Part shown: piece after piece, positions 38,180 to 52,592 of the stretch
Layout: the number at the start of each line of letters is the position of its first letter
Position numbering within the stretch: the stretch's first letter is position 1
Assembly (NCBI RefSeq): GCF_900060185.1
Contig: NZ_FIZY01000022.1
Span: forward strand, 17,918-81,917
Source: Grimontia marina
GTDB lineage: Bacteria > Pseudomonadota > Gammaproteobacteria > Enterobacterales > Vibrionaceae
Length of the DNA stretch: 64,000 nucleotides
Reading direction: 5' to 3'
Notes under the pieces: model-generated
Databases searched by the model: none
What the model was told of the DNA's origin: nothing
Seen by the model: only the letters and a program-made list of their open reading frames with translations
Made by a program: the position numbers and the translations under genes

Positions 38180-39235
38180 GTGACTGGATTGACGGTAGGG
38201 ATCATTGCCAATCCCATTTCTGCCCGCGACATTCGCCGGGTGATCGCCAAAGGCGCCAACCTGCAGCTCACTGACAGAGCAAACATGGTGCTGCGAATTC
38301 TGGCAGGACTCGCTCAGAGTGACGTTGAGCATGTGGTGATGATGCCGGAACGGGCAGGCCTTAGAACGCATATAGAACGTGGATTGCATCAAGCTTCGCT
38401 GGATAACTTTCGGATGCCAGATGTCCGTTGGCTCTCCATGCCTGTTTCATCCACGGCGCAGGATACACTCGAAGCCAGCCGCGCAATGCGCGAGCTCGGT
38501 GTTTCCGCGATTGTCGTTCTTGGCGGTGACGGTACTCACCGTCTGGTGGTCAAAGCCTGCGGAAGCATTCCCATCTCCGGCGTTTCAAGCGGGACCAATA
38601 ACGCCTTTCCTCCGCTGACAGAACCCACCATCACTGGCATCGCCACAGGTCTTGCAGTATCAGGAAAAATTCCTCCATCACAGGCATTTGAAGCTAACAA
38701 ACTACTGGAAATCATGGTCAACGAGACCCGTGATATCGCCCTTGTCGATGCAGCCGTCGTTCAAGAGCGTTTTATCGGTGCGCGCGCCGTCTGGCGACCA
38801 GAAAGCCTTCGGGAACTGTTTGTTACCTTTGCCGACCCCTCACTGATTGGGCTTTCTTCCATTGCCGGATTAATCCAACCTATCACCCGAAAAGCGCCTG
38901 TAGGCATGCACCTTACGTTTACCAGTCCACAAGAAGCACTTTATTCCGTCAATGCGCCACTCGCTCCGGGATTGCTGACGCCAGTTCATATCGGGCACAG
39001 CCAGCATTTTGAACCCGATTTACTCATTACGCCTGTCAGCCAGCAGGGCTCTTTCGCCCTCGACGGCGAGCGGGAACTGCCATTTGGCCCTGACGATCAA
39101 GTTTCGGTCAACCTCAAACATGACGCTTTCAACACGGTCGATGTACCGCGCTGTATGGCCTTTGCTGCTGAGCATGGCCTGCTTCGCTTTCCATCGACAC
39201 ACACAACAACAACAACATCAAGGAGAAACTCATGA
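38180..39235 (+). CDS. acoX: AcoX, ATP-NAD kinase-like protein of the acetoin operon
   Basis: A 351-residue protein with the NAD-kinase fold motifs GIIANPISARDIRR at the start and VVLGGDGTHRLV, then GVSSGTNNAFP. AcoX is the first gene of many acetoin operons; its biochemical role is not settled. The GTG start has AAGGAG before it. The stop overlaps the acoA ATG (ATGA). Confidence 0.92.
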   Translation: MTGLTVGIIANPISARDIRRVIAKGANLQLTDRANMVLRILAGLAQSDVEHVVMMPERAGLRTHIERGLHQASLDNFRMPDVRWLSMPVSSTAQDTLEASRAMRELGVSAIVVLGGDGTHRLVVKACGSIPISGVSSGTNNAFPPLTEPTITGIATGLAVSGKIPPSQAFEANKLLEIMVNETRDIALVDAAVVQERFIGARAVWRPESLRELFVTFADPSLIGLSSIAGLIQPITRKAPVGMHLTFTSPQEALYSVNAPLAPGLLTPVHIGHSQHFEPDLLITPVSQQGSFALDGERELPFGPDDQVSVNLKHDAFNTVDVPRCMAFAAEHGLLRFPSTHTTTTTSRRNS

Positions 39236-40221
39236 GTGATAATCCATTTCCACTCTCTCGTGAACAGTTGCTGGACGCATACCGGATGATGAAAACCATC
39301 CGTGATTTCGAAGAGCGCTTGCACGTCGATTTTTCCCGTGGCGACATCCCGGGTTTTGTCCACCTCTATGCGGGTGAAGAGGCCACGGCCGTTGGCATCA
39401 TGATGCATTTGAATGACAACGACCGCATAGCCTCGACCCACCGCGGGCATGGCCACTGCATCGCCAAAGGCGTCGACGTGCACGGCATGATGGCGGAAAT
39501 TTATGGCAAGGAAACCGGTTCGTGCCGCGGTAAAGGCGGCTCAATGCACATTGCAGATTTATCAAAAGGCATGATGGGCGCCAACGGCATTCTGGGTGCT
39601 GGTTCCCCGTTAGTGTGTGGCGCAGCCCTTGCCGCGAAACACCTTGGCCACGGCGGTGTGGGTATCAGCTTTACCGGTGATGGTGCATCCAACCAGGGGA
39701 CGTTTCTCGAAAGCTTAAACCTTGCTGCCGTTTGGCAACTCCCCACCATCTTTGTGATTGAGAACAATGGTTATGCGGAATCTACCTCAGTGGACTGGGC
39801 AGTAGCCTGTGACTCCTATGTTGACCGCGCAACAGGCTTTGGTCTGCCGGGCGTCACTGTCGATGGCACCGATTTCTTCGCTGTTTATGAAGCCGCAGGA
39901 GAAGTCATTAAACGGGCGAGAAATGGCGGTGGCCCTTCGATGCTGGAATGCAAAATGGTGCGCTTCTTTGGCCACTTTGAAGGCGATGCACAGACCTACC
40001 GCGCTGACGGAGAGGTGGAAGATATACGCACCAACCGCTGCTGTCTGAAACTCTTCCGCCAACGTGTGGAAGAAACCGGTCTTATCAATGCAGAAGAATT
40101 CAACGCCATTGACAGCGAAGTCGCATCACTTATCGAAGATGCGGTTTGTGCTGCAATTGATGCACCACAACCACCAGCCAGTGCCCTGCTGACCGACGTT
40201 TACGTCACCTATTCAGAATAA
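39232..40221 (+). CDS. acoA: Acetoin dehydrogenase E1 alpha subunit, thiamine-diphosphate dependent
   Basis: A 329-residue protein of the E1-alpha family. The ThDP motif GDG...NN is in GISFTGDGASNQGTF and VIENNGY. HLYAGEEATAVG and STHRGHGHCIAKG are typical of AcoA/PdhA. With AcoB it cleaves acetoin to acetaldehyde and an acetyl group. The gene overlaps acoX by four bases and precedes acoB by 14. Confidence 0.95.
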   Translation: MSDNPFPLSREQLLDAYRMMKTIRDFEERLHVDFSRGDIPGFVHLYAGEEATAVGIMMHLNDNDRIASTHRGHGHCIAKGVDVHGMMAEIYGKETGSCRGKGGSMHIADLSKGMMGANGILGAGSPLVCGAALAAKHLGHGGVGISFTGDGASNQGTFLESLNLAAVWQLPTIFVIENNGYAESTSVDWAVACDSYVDRATGFGLPGVTVDGTDFFAVYEAAGEVIKRARNGGGPSMLECKMVRFFGHFEGDAQTYRADGEVEDIRTNRCCLKLFRQRVEETGLINAEEFNAIDSEVASLIEDAVCAAIDAPQPPASALLTDVYVTYSE

Positions 40222-40235
40222 CAAGGAGAGTGATG

Positions 40236-41249
40236 ATGGCCAGAACACTATCAATCAAGGATGCAATTAACGAAGCGATCGATCAGGAAATGTCCCGCGA
40301 CCCCAACGTTATCATGATGGGAGAAGACATTGTCGGCGGTACCGGCGCACCGGGTGAAGACGATGCCTGGGGCGGCGTACTCGGGGTGACCAAGGGGCTT
40401 TATGCCAAACATCCTAACCAGATGATGGATACGCCTCTGTCGGAAAGTGCCTATGTGGGTGCTGCCATTGGTGCTGCTACCTGTGGGCTCCGTCCGATCG
40501 CAGAGCTGATGTTTATCGATTTTATGGGCGTCTGTTTCGATCAGATTTTCAATCAAGCCGCCAAGTTCCGCTATATGTTCGGCGGGAAGGCAGAAACGCC
40601 AGTTGTTATCCGTGCCATGTGCGGCGCTGGCTTTAGAGCTGCAGCACAACACAGCCAGATGCTCACGCCGCTTTTCACCCATATTCCAGGGCTGAAGGTT
40701 GTGTGCCCATCCAATGCTTACGATGCCAAGGGACTGCTTATCCAGTCCATCCGAGACAATGACCCGGTTATCTTCCTCGAGCATAAAAACCTCTATGCCA
40801 CCGAATCTGATGTGCCGGAAACCCCTTATGCTATTCCTTTTGGCGAAGCCAATGTGCTTCGTGAAGGTAAAGACGTCACTCTTGTGTCTTATGGTCTGAC
40901 CGTAACACGTGCAATGGAAGCAGCTGAGCAACTGGCGAAACACGGCGTGCAATGTGAGGTGATTGACTTACGCACCCTCTCCCCACTCGATATCGATACT
41001 GTGGTAGAAAGCGTCGAAGAAACATGCCGTTTGGTGTGTATCGATGAAGCCAGCCCACGTTGCTCAATCGCTGCGGACGTCTCTGCACAGGTGGCTGAGT
41101 CGGCCTTCTCGTCACTAAAAGCACCGATTGCCATGGTGACCCCTCCCCACACGCCCGTACCTTTCTCTCCTTCCCTGGAAGACATCTATGTACCGACCGT
41201 TGACGACATTGTCAGCGCCGTAAACCGAACGATGGGGGCGAATGCATGA
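40236..41249 (+). CDS. acoB: Acetoin dehydrogenase E1 beta subunit
   Basis: A 337-residue transketolase-like E1-beta protein (NVIMMGEDIVGGTGAPGEDDAWGG, DTPLSESAYVGAAIGAA, ELMFIDFMGVCFDQIFNQAAK, EVIDLRTLSPLD). It completes the ThDP site with AcoA. Three start codons lie in a row (GTG, ATG, ATG); the last, at 40236, has the best spacing (seven) from AAGGAG. Its stop overlaps the acoC ATG. Confidence 0.95.
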   Translation: MARTLSIKDAINEAIDQEMSRDPNVIMMGEDIVGGTGAPGEDDAWGGVLGVTKGLYAKHPNQMMDTPLSESAYVGAAIGAATCGLRPIAELMFIDFMGVCFDQIFNQAAKFRYMFGGKAETPVVIRAMCGAGFRAAAQHSQMLTPLFTHIPGLKVVCPSNAYDAKGLLIQSIRDNDPVIFLEHKNLYATESDVPETPYAIPFGEANVLREGKDVTLVSYGLTVTRAMEAAEQLAKHGVQCEVIDLRTLSPLDIDTVVESVEETCRLVCIDEASPRCSIAADVSAQVAESAFSSLKAPIAMVTPPHTPVPFSPSLEDIYVPTVDDIVSAVNRTMGANA

Positions 41250-42349
41250 GTGAGAAAATCATACCTGTGGTAATGCCCAAATGGGGGCTTTCCATGAAGG
41301 AAGGCACCCTCACAGAATGGCATGTCGACGAAGGGGATACCATTGAAGTCGGTCAGGTGATCATGGATGTGGAAACCGACAAGATTGCCAGCGAGGTGGA
41401 AGCGCCGGATGCAGGGCTCCTAAGACGCAAGGTCGCTGAGGAAGGTGACGTCTATTCGGTTCAGGCTCTGCTCGGTGTACTTGCGCCACCAGAGGTGACA
41501 GACGAAGAGATCGATGCCTATATCGCCGCCTTTGTTCAGCCCTCCTCCGAAGAAGGAGATGAGGAAGAAGCGGCCTCAGCCTATGCATTTATCGACACCG
41601 ACGCAGGACGTATTCGTTACAGTCATCTGAATGCCGACGCCTCTGGAACACCTTATGTGCTGATACATGGCTTTGGCGGCGACTTGGATAACTGGTTGTT
41701 TAATCTGGATGCCCTTGCCGAAAAAGCGCCTGTGCTGGCGCTTGATCTTCCAAACCATGGACAGTCAGCGATTTCAGCAGATGTGCAGTTTAACGACCTC
41801 ATCAACACTGTCGTGACTGTGATGGACAAGCTCGATATTGAGAGAGCCCATTTGTTCGGTCATTCGATGGGCGGGCTTATCAGTGGTGAACTCGCAAGGC
41901 TACATCCCAATAAGGTCGCTTCGCTGACTTTGATTGGCAGCGCTGGCCTTGGGAAAGACATTAACAGCAACTATATCCGTGGCTTTGTCGATTCAGAAAG
42001 CCGGAAAACCCTAAAACCAGTCTTGCAGCTGCTTTTTGCAGACAGCAGTTTGGTCACGCGAAATCTGGTCGATGATGTGCTCAAGTACAAACGACTGGAT
42101 GGTGTGAAGGCATCACTGAGCGTGCTCGCCGATCAGCTTTTTGTGGATGGCACCCAAAGCGCTGTTCTGGATTTAGATGCGATCCCGTCACCGCTTGTGA
42201 TTTGGGGGGAGTCGGATGCGGTAATCCCTGCTTCGCACGCTTCAAACATCAGCAATGCAGAAGTGCACGTTCTCTCGGGGGCTGGACATATGGTGCAGAT
42301 GGAACAAGCGGCTGCAGTCAATGCCCTCATCCTTTCCTACACCCAATAG
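41246..42349 (+). CDS. acoC: Acetoin dehydrogenase E2: lipoyl domain fused to alpha/beta hydrolase
   Basis: A 367-residue protein. N-terminal lipoyl domain (1-80) with DVETDKIASEVEAP, lipoyl Lys46, then an acidic Glu-rich linker (about 98-112) and an alpha/beta-hydrolase domain with the nucleophile elbow GHSMGG (Ser207) and a C-terminal catalytic His in SGAGHMVQ. This fused architecture is that of AcoC of Pseudomonas, distinct from PdhC/AceF. It transfers the acetyl group to CoA. No E3 (lipoamide dehydrogenase) gene follows, so the pyruvate dehydrogenase E3 is probably shared. Confidence 0.93.
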   Translation: MSEKIIPVVMPKWGLSMKEGTLTEWHVDEGDTIEVGQVIMDVETDKIASEVEAPDAGLLRRKVAEEGDVYSVQALLGVLAPPEVTDEEIDAYIAAFVQPSSEEGDEEEAASAYAFIDTDAGRIRYSHLNADASGTPYVLIHGFGGDLDNWLFNLDALAEKAPVLALDLPNHGQSAISADVQFNDLINTVVTVMDKLDIERAHLFGHSMGGLISGELARLHPNKVASLTLIGSAGLGKDINSNYIRGFVDSESRKTLKPVLQLLFADSSLVTRNLVDDVLKYKRLDGVKASLSVLADQLFVDGTQSAVLDLDAIPSPLVIWGESDAVIPASHASNISNAEVHVLSGAGHMVQMEQAAAVNALILSYTQ

Positions 42350-42364
42350 GTTTCAGTAGCCACT

Positions 42365-42388
42365 AAAAAGGGATGCTATGCATCCCTT
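42365..42388. terminator. Hairpin terminator between acoC and nudC
   Basis: AAGGGATGC (42368-42376) and GCATCCCTT (42380-42388) form a 9-bp stem with a TAT loop. The A-run before it gives a T-run on the minus strand, so it mainly serves nudC; it may also stop the aco transcript. Confidence 0.8.
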
Positions 42389-43145
42389 AATTCTGCGCTT
42401 TGACCGCTTCAATCAAGCGTCTGGCAATGGTGCCTTCCGGGGCCACCATCGGCAGGTCATCGACATCAAACCACTGCGCGTCTGTAAGCTCTTCATAATC
42501 AGGATTAATCTCACCGCTCTCATAATCTGCGATAAACCCCATCATCAGATTGGAAGGAAAAGCCCAAGGCTGACTGTCAAAGTAGCGGATGTTACTGACT
42601 TCTATTCCTGTTTCTTCCTTCACCTCACGGGCAACACATTGCTCCAGCGTCTCTCCCGCTTCCACAAAGCCTGCAATGACTGTGTACATTCTGTTTTTAT
42701 GTCGCGGGTGATGGGCCAACAGAATTTGTCCTCCCTTTTTTACGGCAACAATCACACAGGGAGAAACTCTGGGGTAATGAACGGCGTGACAAGATGGACA
42801 TAACATTGCAGGATGGGTCGCATCAAAGTGATTCTGGAGACCGCAACGGCTACAAAATTGCTGTGTATTACGCATGTAATCCAATTGGATTGCCTTACCT
42901 GCAAGATTGAACAATTCACTGGGCAGATGTAACAAAGATCGCAAACTGTCCAACTCTGTTTCAACTGCATTGTGATGCTCATACGCATACACAACCTCAT
43001 GCTCATCGTAGTGACCTATCACATAGCTTGCCTTAATCCATTTATCCAATTGATTTTTAGAGATAAGTGGTAGGTTGTGATCTGCCAACCAGAGTTGTCC
43101 ATTGGTTACATAACACAGATATACAAGATCTTTTTGATTAGACAT
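42387..43145 (-). CDS. nudC: NAD+ diphosphatase / RNA de-NADding enzyme NudC
   Basis: A 252-residue Nudix hydrolase that cleaves NADH and removes NAD caps from RNA. A four-Cys zinc ribbon (FCSRCG ... LCPSCHAVHYPR) precedes the Nudix box GFVEAGETLEQCVAREVKEETG, and SQPWAFPSNLMMGF is the NudC signature. The ATG at 43145 gives the usual length. Divergent from rsd, the neighbour in E. coli too. Confidence 0.95.
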   Translation of the reverse strand: MSNQKDLVYLCYVTNGQLWLADHNLPLISKNQLDKWIKASYVIGHYDEHEVVYAYEHHNAVETELDSLRSLLHLPSELFNLAGKAIQLDYMRNTQQFCSRCGLQNHFDATHPAMLCPSCHAVHYPRVSPCVIVAVKKGGQILLAHHPRHKNRMYTVIAGFVEAGETLEQCVAREVKEETGIEVSNIRYFDSQPWAFPSNLMMGFIADYESGEINPDYEELTDAQWFDVDDLPMVAPEGTIARRLIEAVKAQN

Positions 43146-43287
43146 AACAACACTTCGATCCTTGCTTAGCCGGGCGATTTGGGGCACTCTAAAATCAGTA
43201 ACCTGATGTTAGACAATTGATGGCCTGATTGATATGGCTGTAATCCTATAAAAGCGCTCAGGTGCGCTGATCATGAGGAACGTGGTC

Positions 43288-43767
43288 ATGCTTAACAAAC
43301 TCGAAAAAGCACAACAGCAGTGGGGCGGTTACAGTGATGTGATCGACTACTGGTTGACGTTAAGGCAAGAGCTGCTGGTCCAGTACTGTAAAGTAGCTGG
43401 TCTTTCCGGTAATAATAAAAACTGCCTGCCAACAGAAGAAGAATTGAACCATTTCTGTGAGGCTTTAGTAGATTATATTTCCGCTGGGCACTTTAAGATC
43501 TATGACATGGTCATGGAGCGTTGGAAAGCGACTGGCTTCTCCACCAATGAAGAGATAGATAGCCTTTACTTTCATATTGTCGAAACGACAGAGCCACTTC
43601 TTAACTTCAATGATAAATACAGTGGCTTTGTTCTGGATGATGATAATTTCGCAGGCTTTGACGACGATATTTCCACCGTCGGCGAAATCATGGAAATACG
43701 CTTTGAAAAAGAGGACATGCTGATCCAGCTGATTGCGGATAGTCTTGCGATCCCTCCTGGCGCTTAA
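43288..43767 (+). CDS. rsd: Regulator of sigma D (anti-sigma-70)
   Basis: A 159-residue protein of the Rsd/AlgQ family. MLNKLEKAQQQWGG, LLVQYCKVAGLSG, FCEALVDYISAGHFKIYD and RFEKEDMLIQLI are typical. Rsd binds sigma-70 in stationary phase. The ATG at 43288 follows GAGGA; an in-frame ATG five codons earlier is less likely. Confidence 0.92.
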   Translation: MLNKLEKAQQQWGGYSDVIDYWLTLRQELLVQYCKVAGLSGNNKNCLPTEEELNHFCEALVDYISAGHFKIYDMVMERWKATGFSTNEEIDSLYFHIVETTEPLLNFNDKYSGFVLDDDNFAGFDDDISTVGEIMEIRFEKEDMLIQLIADSLAIPPGA

Positions 43768-43825
43768 TATTCAAGTTTTCAGGCCTCCCGGTTGATGATG
43801 ATACCCATCAGCCGGTTTTCTAGAC

Positions 43826-43895
43826 CTCGCTTCTCGCTTCTCGCTTCTCGCTTCTCGCTTCTCGCTTCTCGCTTCTCGCTTCTCGCTTCTCGCTT
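43826..43895. repeat. Perfect tandem repeat, 10 copies of CTCGCTT
   Basis: Ten uninterrupted 7-base units (70 bases), followed by a partial unit, in the gap between rsd and the rpoC terminator. The array is one-sided pyrimidine-rich with a G in each unit. It is outside coding sequence. Confidence 0.98.
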
Positions 43896-43932
43896 CTCAG
43901 CGATAATCTCTGACTTACTTAAAGTCGGACAA

Positions 43933-43962
43933 TAAAAAAGGCACCCCGAGGGATGCCTTTTA
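43933..43962 (-). terminator. Terminator of the rpoBC operon
   Basis: On the minus strand AAAAGGCATCCC pairs with GGGGTGCCTTTT-type bases (one G-U pair) and ends in six T. It lies about 20 bases after the rpoC stop. Confidence 0.85.
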
Positions 43963-43981
43963 TATCAGTCATGACGCGAGA

Positions 43982-46900
43982 TTAGTTCTCGTCGCTTAGA
44001 CCTGCGTTTAGCAGTGCTGCCAGATCCTGAGAGGCTTGTTCAGCATCGATTTGCGGAGCTACGGGCTCTTCTACCACATTGCGACGCGCTTGGCGCGACT
44101 TGTGGTATGCGAAACCGGTACCCGCAGGGATCAGACGACCAACGATAACGTTCTCTTTCAGACCGCGCAGTTCGTCGCGCTTACCAGATACAGCTGCTTC
44201 GGTCAGTACGCGGGTCGTTTCCTGGAACGATGCCGCAGAGATGAACGATTCAGTTGCCAGAGACGCTTTGGTGATACCAAGCAGATCGCGCTCGAAGCCT
44301 GCAGGCTGTTTGCCTTCCGCTTCCAGCATACGGTTCGCGATAGTGACGCGAGAGTATTCTACCTGCTCGCCTTCCAGGAACTCAGAGTCGCCTGAAGACA
44401 TGATAGTTACCTTGCGCAGCATCTGACGAACGATAGTCTCGATGTGCTTGTCGTTAATCTTAACGCCCTGCAGACGGTAAACGTCTTGTACTTCGTTAGT
44501 GATGTACTCGGTTACCGCACGCACGCCACGAAGACGCAAAATGTCGTGTGGAGATTCTGGACCATCGGCGATGACATCACCTTTCTCAACCTTCTCACCT
44601 TCGAATACGTTCAGCTGACGCCACTTAGGAATCATCTCTTCGTATGGTGAACCTTCAGTTGGCGTGATGATCAGGCGACGTTTACCTTTGGTTTCTTTAC
44701 CGAAGGAAACTGCACCCGTGATCTCTGCCAGAATTGCAGGCTCTTTAGGCTTACGAGCTTCGAACAGATCCGCAACGCGTGGCAGACCACCGGTGATATC
44801 TTTCGTACCGCCAGATTCCTGAGGAATACGAGACAGCGTATCACCCACACCCACGTTTGCACCGTCTTCCAGCTGGACAATTGCTTTACCAGGCAGGAAG
44901 TATTGTGCAGCCATGTCAGTGCCCGGAATCATCACAGCGTTACCAGATGCATCAAGCAGTCGAACGGTAGGACGCATGTCTTTACCCGCTGACGTACGCT
45001 CTGCAGCATCCAGAATAACCATTGAAGACAGACCAGTCAGTTCGTCCGTTTGACGTTGAACGGTAACACCGTCAATCATGTCAACGAACTCAATACGACC
45101 TTCCACTTCAGTGATGATCGGCATGGTGTGTGGATCCCAGTTAGCCACGGTTTCGCCCGCATTAACTGCATCGCCATCCAGCTTGCTCAGTACACAACCG
45201 TAAGGCAGCTTGTAGCTTTCCTTGGTACGGCCAAACTCATCAACGATAGTCAGCTCAGATGCACGTGAAGTGATCACCAGCTTGCCAGCGTTGTTGGTAA
45301 CGAACTTCGCATTGTGCAGGTGCATAGAACCGTTGTTCTTCACCTGAATGCTGCTTTCTGCTGCCGCACGAGATGCCGCACCACCAATGTGGAACGTACG
45401 CATTGTCAGCTGTGTACCTGGTTCACCGATTGACTGTGCAGCGATAACACCAACAGACTCGCCGTGGTTAACCAAGTGACCACGAGCTAGGTCGCGACCG
45501 TAACAGTTTGCACAACAACCGAAGTCAGTTTCACAGGTTACGACAGAACGCACTTTCACCTGGTCAACAGAGTTCTGCTCCAAGATGTCACACCACTTCT
45601 CATCAAGCAGGGTGTTGCGTGGCGCCAGTACTTCATCAGTACCTGGCTTGAGTACGTCTTCTGCAACCACACGGCCCAGAACACGCTCACGCAGTGCTTC
45701 TTTAACGTCACCACCTTCGATAACTGCCATCATGTTGATACCTTCTGAGGTACCACAGTCAGTTTCAGTGACCACAACGTCTTGAGCTACGTCTACCAGA
45801 CGACGGGTCAGGTAACCGGAGTTAGCTGTCTTCAGTGCGGTATCCGCAAGACCTTTACGTGCACCGTGCGTCGAGATGAAGTACTGAAGTACGTTCAGAC
45901 CTTCACGGAAGTTTGCGGTGATTGGCGTTTCGATGATCGAGCCATCTGGTTTCGCCATCAGACCACGCATACCCGCCAGCTGACGAATCTGTGCAGCAGA
46001 ACCACGAGCACCTGAGTCGGCCATCATGTATACGCTGTTGAACGACTTCTGCGCTTCTTCTTCACCATCACGGTTAATCACGGTGTCGAAAGACAGGTTA
46101 TCCATCATCGCTTTAGCAACTTGTTCGTTCGCTGCAGCCCAGATATCGATAACTTTGTTGTAACGTTCGCCAGCAGTAACCAGACCAGACTGGAACTGCT
46201 CCTGGATCTCAGCAACTTCAGCTTCTGCCGCTTCGATCAGGTCGTATTTCGCCTGTGGGATAACCATGTCGTCGATACCAACAGATACACCAGACAATGC
46301 CGCGTAAGCGAAACCGGTGTACATGATTTGGTCAGCGAAGATAACGGTATCTTTCAGACCCAGTGCACGGTAACAGGTGTTCAGCAGAGCAGAGATTTGC
46401 TTCTTGCCCAGCGCCTGGTTAACGATGCTGTATGGCAGGCCTTCAGGCACGATTTGCCACAGCATTGCACGACCAACAGTGGTGTCCACCAGCTCAATTT
46501 TCTCAGAGCGGTTACCCATTTCGTCGAACAGCACTTCTTTGATACGAACCTTAACGCGTGCATGCAGCTCTGCGTTGCCGGTACGGTATGCTTTCTCAGC
46601 TTCCGCAGGGCCAGACAGGTAAAGTGCTTCACCTTTCGCGTTAACTTTCTCACGGGTCATGTAGTACAGACCCAGTACAACGTCCTGAGAAGGTACGATG
46701 ATTGGATCACCAGACGCAGGAGACAGGATGTTGTTGGTCGACATCATCAGAGCACGCGCTTCTAGCTGTGCTTCCAGTGTCAGAGGTACGTGAACAGCCA
46801 TCTGGTCACCATCGAAGTCGGCGTTGTATGCCGCACAAACGAGTGGGTGCAGTTGGATTGCTTTACCTTCAATGAGCACTGGTTCAAACGCCTGGATACC

Positions 46901-48196
46901 CAGACGGTGAAGTGTCGGTGCACGGTTTAGCAGTACTGGGTGTTCACGGATAACCTCATCCAGAATATCCCAAACGACCGCTTCTTCGCGCTCTACCATC
47001 TTCTTAGCCGCTTTGATGGTGGTCGCCAGACCACGAGCTTCCAGCTTGCCGTAGATAAATGGCTTAAACAGCTCAAGTGCCATCTTCTTAGGAAGACCAC
47101 ACTGGTGCAGACGCAGGTATGGACCAACGGTGATTACCGAACGGCCAGAGTAGTCTACACGCTTACCAAGCAGGTTCTGACGGAAACGACCTTGCTTACC
47201 TTTGATCATGTCAGCCAGAGATTTCAGAGGACGCTTGTTCGAACCAGTAATGGCACGACCACGGCGACCGTTGTCCAGCAGGGCGTCAACTGACTCTTGC
47301 AGCATACGTTTTTCGTTACGTACGATGATGTCAGGTGCAGCCAGATCCAGCAGGCGTTTCAGACGGTTGTTACGGTTGATAACACGACGGTACAGATCGT
47401 TCAGATCTGATGTCGCGAAACGACCGCCATCCAGTGGTACCAGCGGACGCAGATCCGGCGGCAGTACTGGAAGAACAGTCAGGATCATCCACTCAGGATT
47501 GTTTCCAGACTGCAGGAATGCTTCAACAAGCTTCAGGCGCTTGGTGATTTTCTTGCGCTTGGTTTCAGAGTTGGTTTCTTCCAGCTCTTCGCGCATCAGT
47601 TCAGCTTCAGCTGCCAGGTCCATATTCGCCAGCAGGGCTTTCACTGCTTCGGCACCCATACGAGCGTCGAATTCATCACCCCATTGCTCCAGCGCGTCCA
47701 GATACTGCTCTTCAGACAGCATTTGGCTACGCTCAAGATCGGTCATGCCTGGCTCGATCACAACGTATGATTCGAAGTACAGAACACGCTCGATGTCACG
47801 CAGAGGCATGTCCATCAGCAAACCGATACGGCTAGGCAGTGATTTCAGGAACCAGATGTGGGCAACAGGTGAAGCCAGCTCAATGTGACCCATACGCTCA
47901 CGACGTACTTTGGTCTGAGTAACTTCAACACCACATTTTTCACAGATCACGCCACGGTGCTTCAGGCGCTTGTATTTACCACAAAGACATTCGTAGTCTT
48001 TTACCGGGCCAAAGATACGTGCACAGAACAGACCGTCACGCTCAGGCTTAAAGGTACGGTAGTTAATGGTTTCTGGCTTTTTCACTTCACCAAAAGACCA
48101 TGAACGGATCATGTCTGGTGAAGCAAGACCGATTTTGATTGCATCAAATTCTTCGGTCTTGTGCTGTGCTTTCAGAAACTTAAGTAAGTCTTTCAC
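43982..48196 (-). CDS. rpoC: RNA polymerase subunit beta-prime
   Basis: A 1404-residue subunit. The N-terminal zinc-binding segment ([22 protein letters not shown]), the catalytic NADFDGD (458-464, the same position as in E. coli), the bridge and trigger regions, and a second zinc site ([15 protein letters not shown]) are present. The start is GTG at 48196, six bases after AGGAG, giving [11 protein letters not shown] as in E. coli; a longer frame adds 14 unlikely residues. It follows rpoB by 142 bases. Confidence 0.99.
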   Translation of the reverse strand: MKDLLKFLKAQHKTEEFDAIKIGLASPDMIRSWSFGEVKKPETINYRTFKPERDGLFCARIFGPVKDYECLCGKYKRLKHRGVICEKCGVEVTQTKVRRERMGHIELASPVAHIWFLKSLPSRIGLLMDMPLRDIERVLYFESYVVIEPGMTDLERSQMLSEEQYLDALEQWGDEFDARMGAEAVKALLANMDLAAEAELMREELEETNSETKRKKITKRLKLVEAFLQSGNNPEWMILTVLPVLPPDLRPLVPLDGGRFATSDLNDLYRRVINRNNRLKRLLDLAAPDIIVRNEKRMLQESVDALLDNGRRGRAITGSNKRPLKSLADMIKGKQGRFRQNLLGKRVDYSGRSVITVGPYLRLHQCGLPKKMALELFKPFIYGKLEARGLATTIKAAKKMVEREEAVVWDILDEVIREHPVLLNRAPTLHRLGIQAFEPVLIEGKAIQLHPLVCAAYNADFDGDQMAVHVPLTLEAQLEARALMMSTNNILSPASGDPIIVPSQDVVLGLYYMTREKVNAKGEALYLSGPAEAEKAYRTGNAELHARVKVRIKEVLFDEMGNRSEKIELVDTTVGRAMLWQIVPEGLPYSIVNQALGKKQISALLNTCYRALGLKDTVIFADQIMYTGFAYAALSGVSVGIDDMVIPQAKYDLIEAAEAEVAEIQEQFQSGLVTAGERYNKVIDIWAAANEQVAKAMMDNLSFDTVINRDGEEEAQKSFNSVYMMADSGARGSAAQIRQLAGMRGLMAKPDGSIIETPITANFREGLNVLQYFISTHGARKGLADTALKTANSGYLTRRLVDVAQDVVVTETDCGTSEGINMMAVIEGGDVKEALRERVLGRVVAEDVLKPGTDEVLAPRNTLLDEKWCDILEQNSVDQVKVRSVVTCETDFGCCANCYGRDLARGHLVNHGESVGVIAAQSIGEPGTQLTMRTFHIGGAASRAAAESSIQVKNNGSMHLHNAKFVTNNAGKLVITSRASELTIVDEFGRTKESYKLPYGCVLSKLDGDAVNAGETVANWDPHTMPIITEVEGRIEFVDMIDGVTVQRQTDELTGLSSMVILDAAERTSAGKDMRPTVRLLDASGNAVMIPGTDMAAQYFLPGKAIVQLEDGANVGVGDTLSRIPQESGGTKDITGGLPRVADLFEARKPKEPAILAEITGAVSFGKETKGKRRLIITPTEGSPYEEMIPKWRQLNVFEGEKVEKGDVIADGPESPHDILRLRGVRAVTEYITNEVQDVYRLQGVKINDKHIETIVRQMLRKVTIMSSGDSEFLEGEQVEYSRVTIANRMLEAEGKQPAGFERDLLGITKASLATESFISAASFQETTRVLTEAAVSGKRDELRGLKENVIVGRLIPAGTGFAYHKSRQARRNVVEEPVAPQIDAEQASQDLAALLNAGLSDEN

Positions 48197-48279
48197 ATTC
48201 GGCTCCTGTGAGGAGTTGACCCATAAAAGTGCAGACACTCTACACTTTCATATTGATACCGGAAATTCCCTTTGTATTT

Positions 48280-48305
48280 GAGATGCAGCCTTATTGCTGC
48301 ATCTC
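48280..48305 (-). other. Perfect hairpin in the rpoB-rpoC intergenic mRNA
   Basis: GAGATGCAGC (48280-48289) pairs with GCTGCATCTC (48296-48305) around 6 bases. No T-run follows on the minus strand, so it is likely an mRNA structure (processing or stability). Confidence 0.6.
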
Positions 48306-48338
48306 GTTTTACGCTGGGAAGTGCAAACAAGCGTGGGC

Positions 48339-52364
<4,026 letters not shown>

Positions 52365-52527
52365 AGGGTTCCTCAGCTCGCTGATAAGTGACCCAAACTG
52401 TCCAGACTGAGGGACAGTAACTAATAACCACCGTTTACTGTAGGAACATCAGAGGGTTAATTCCGATGTATTTGCATGGTCAGCAGTGACTAAACGGGGT
52501 GCAAAATTCACCACTGCCCTACAGCGC

Positions 52528-52558
52528 AAAAAGGCCGGTGGCTATTTAGCCACCAGCC
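52528..52558 (-). terminator. Attenuator between rplL and rpoB
   Basis: Bases 52533-52543 and 52548-52558 form an 11-bp stem (with one G-U in RNA) and a 4-base loop, followed on the minus strand by five T. At this position E. coli has a partial terminator that lowers rpoBC expression relative to the ribosomal proteins. Confidence 0.85.
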
Positions 52559-52592
52559 ATTAGCCTTTTCAGGCTAAGAAGCTAAGCAATAA

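Noticed and set aside
40230..40235. GTG or first ATG as acoB start
   Set aside because: Spacing from AAGGAG is too short; the ATG at 40236 fits best, though the first ATG cannot be fully excluded.
32650..42360. Mobile element or integrative island
   Set aside because: No integrase, transposase, tRNA target or flanking repeats were seen; only synteny suggests insertion.
43826..43895. CRISPR array
   Set aside because: The 7-base units are directly contiguous without spacers; it is a simple tandem repeat.
46121..47888. Plus-strand open frames of 214 and 228 codons
   Set aside because: Antisense to rpoC, no start signals or recognisable motifs.
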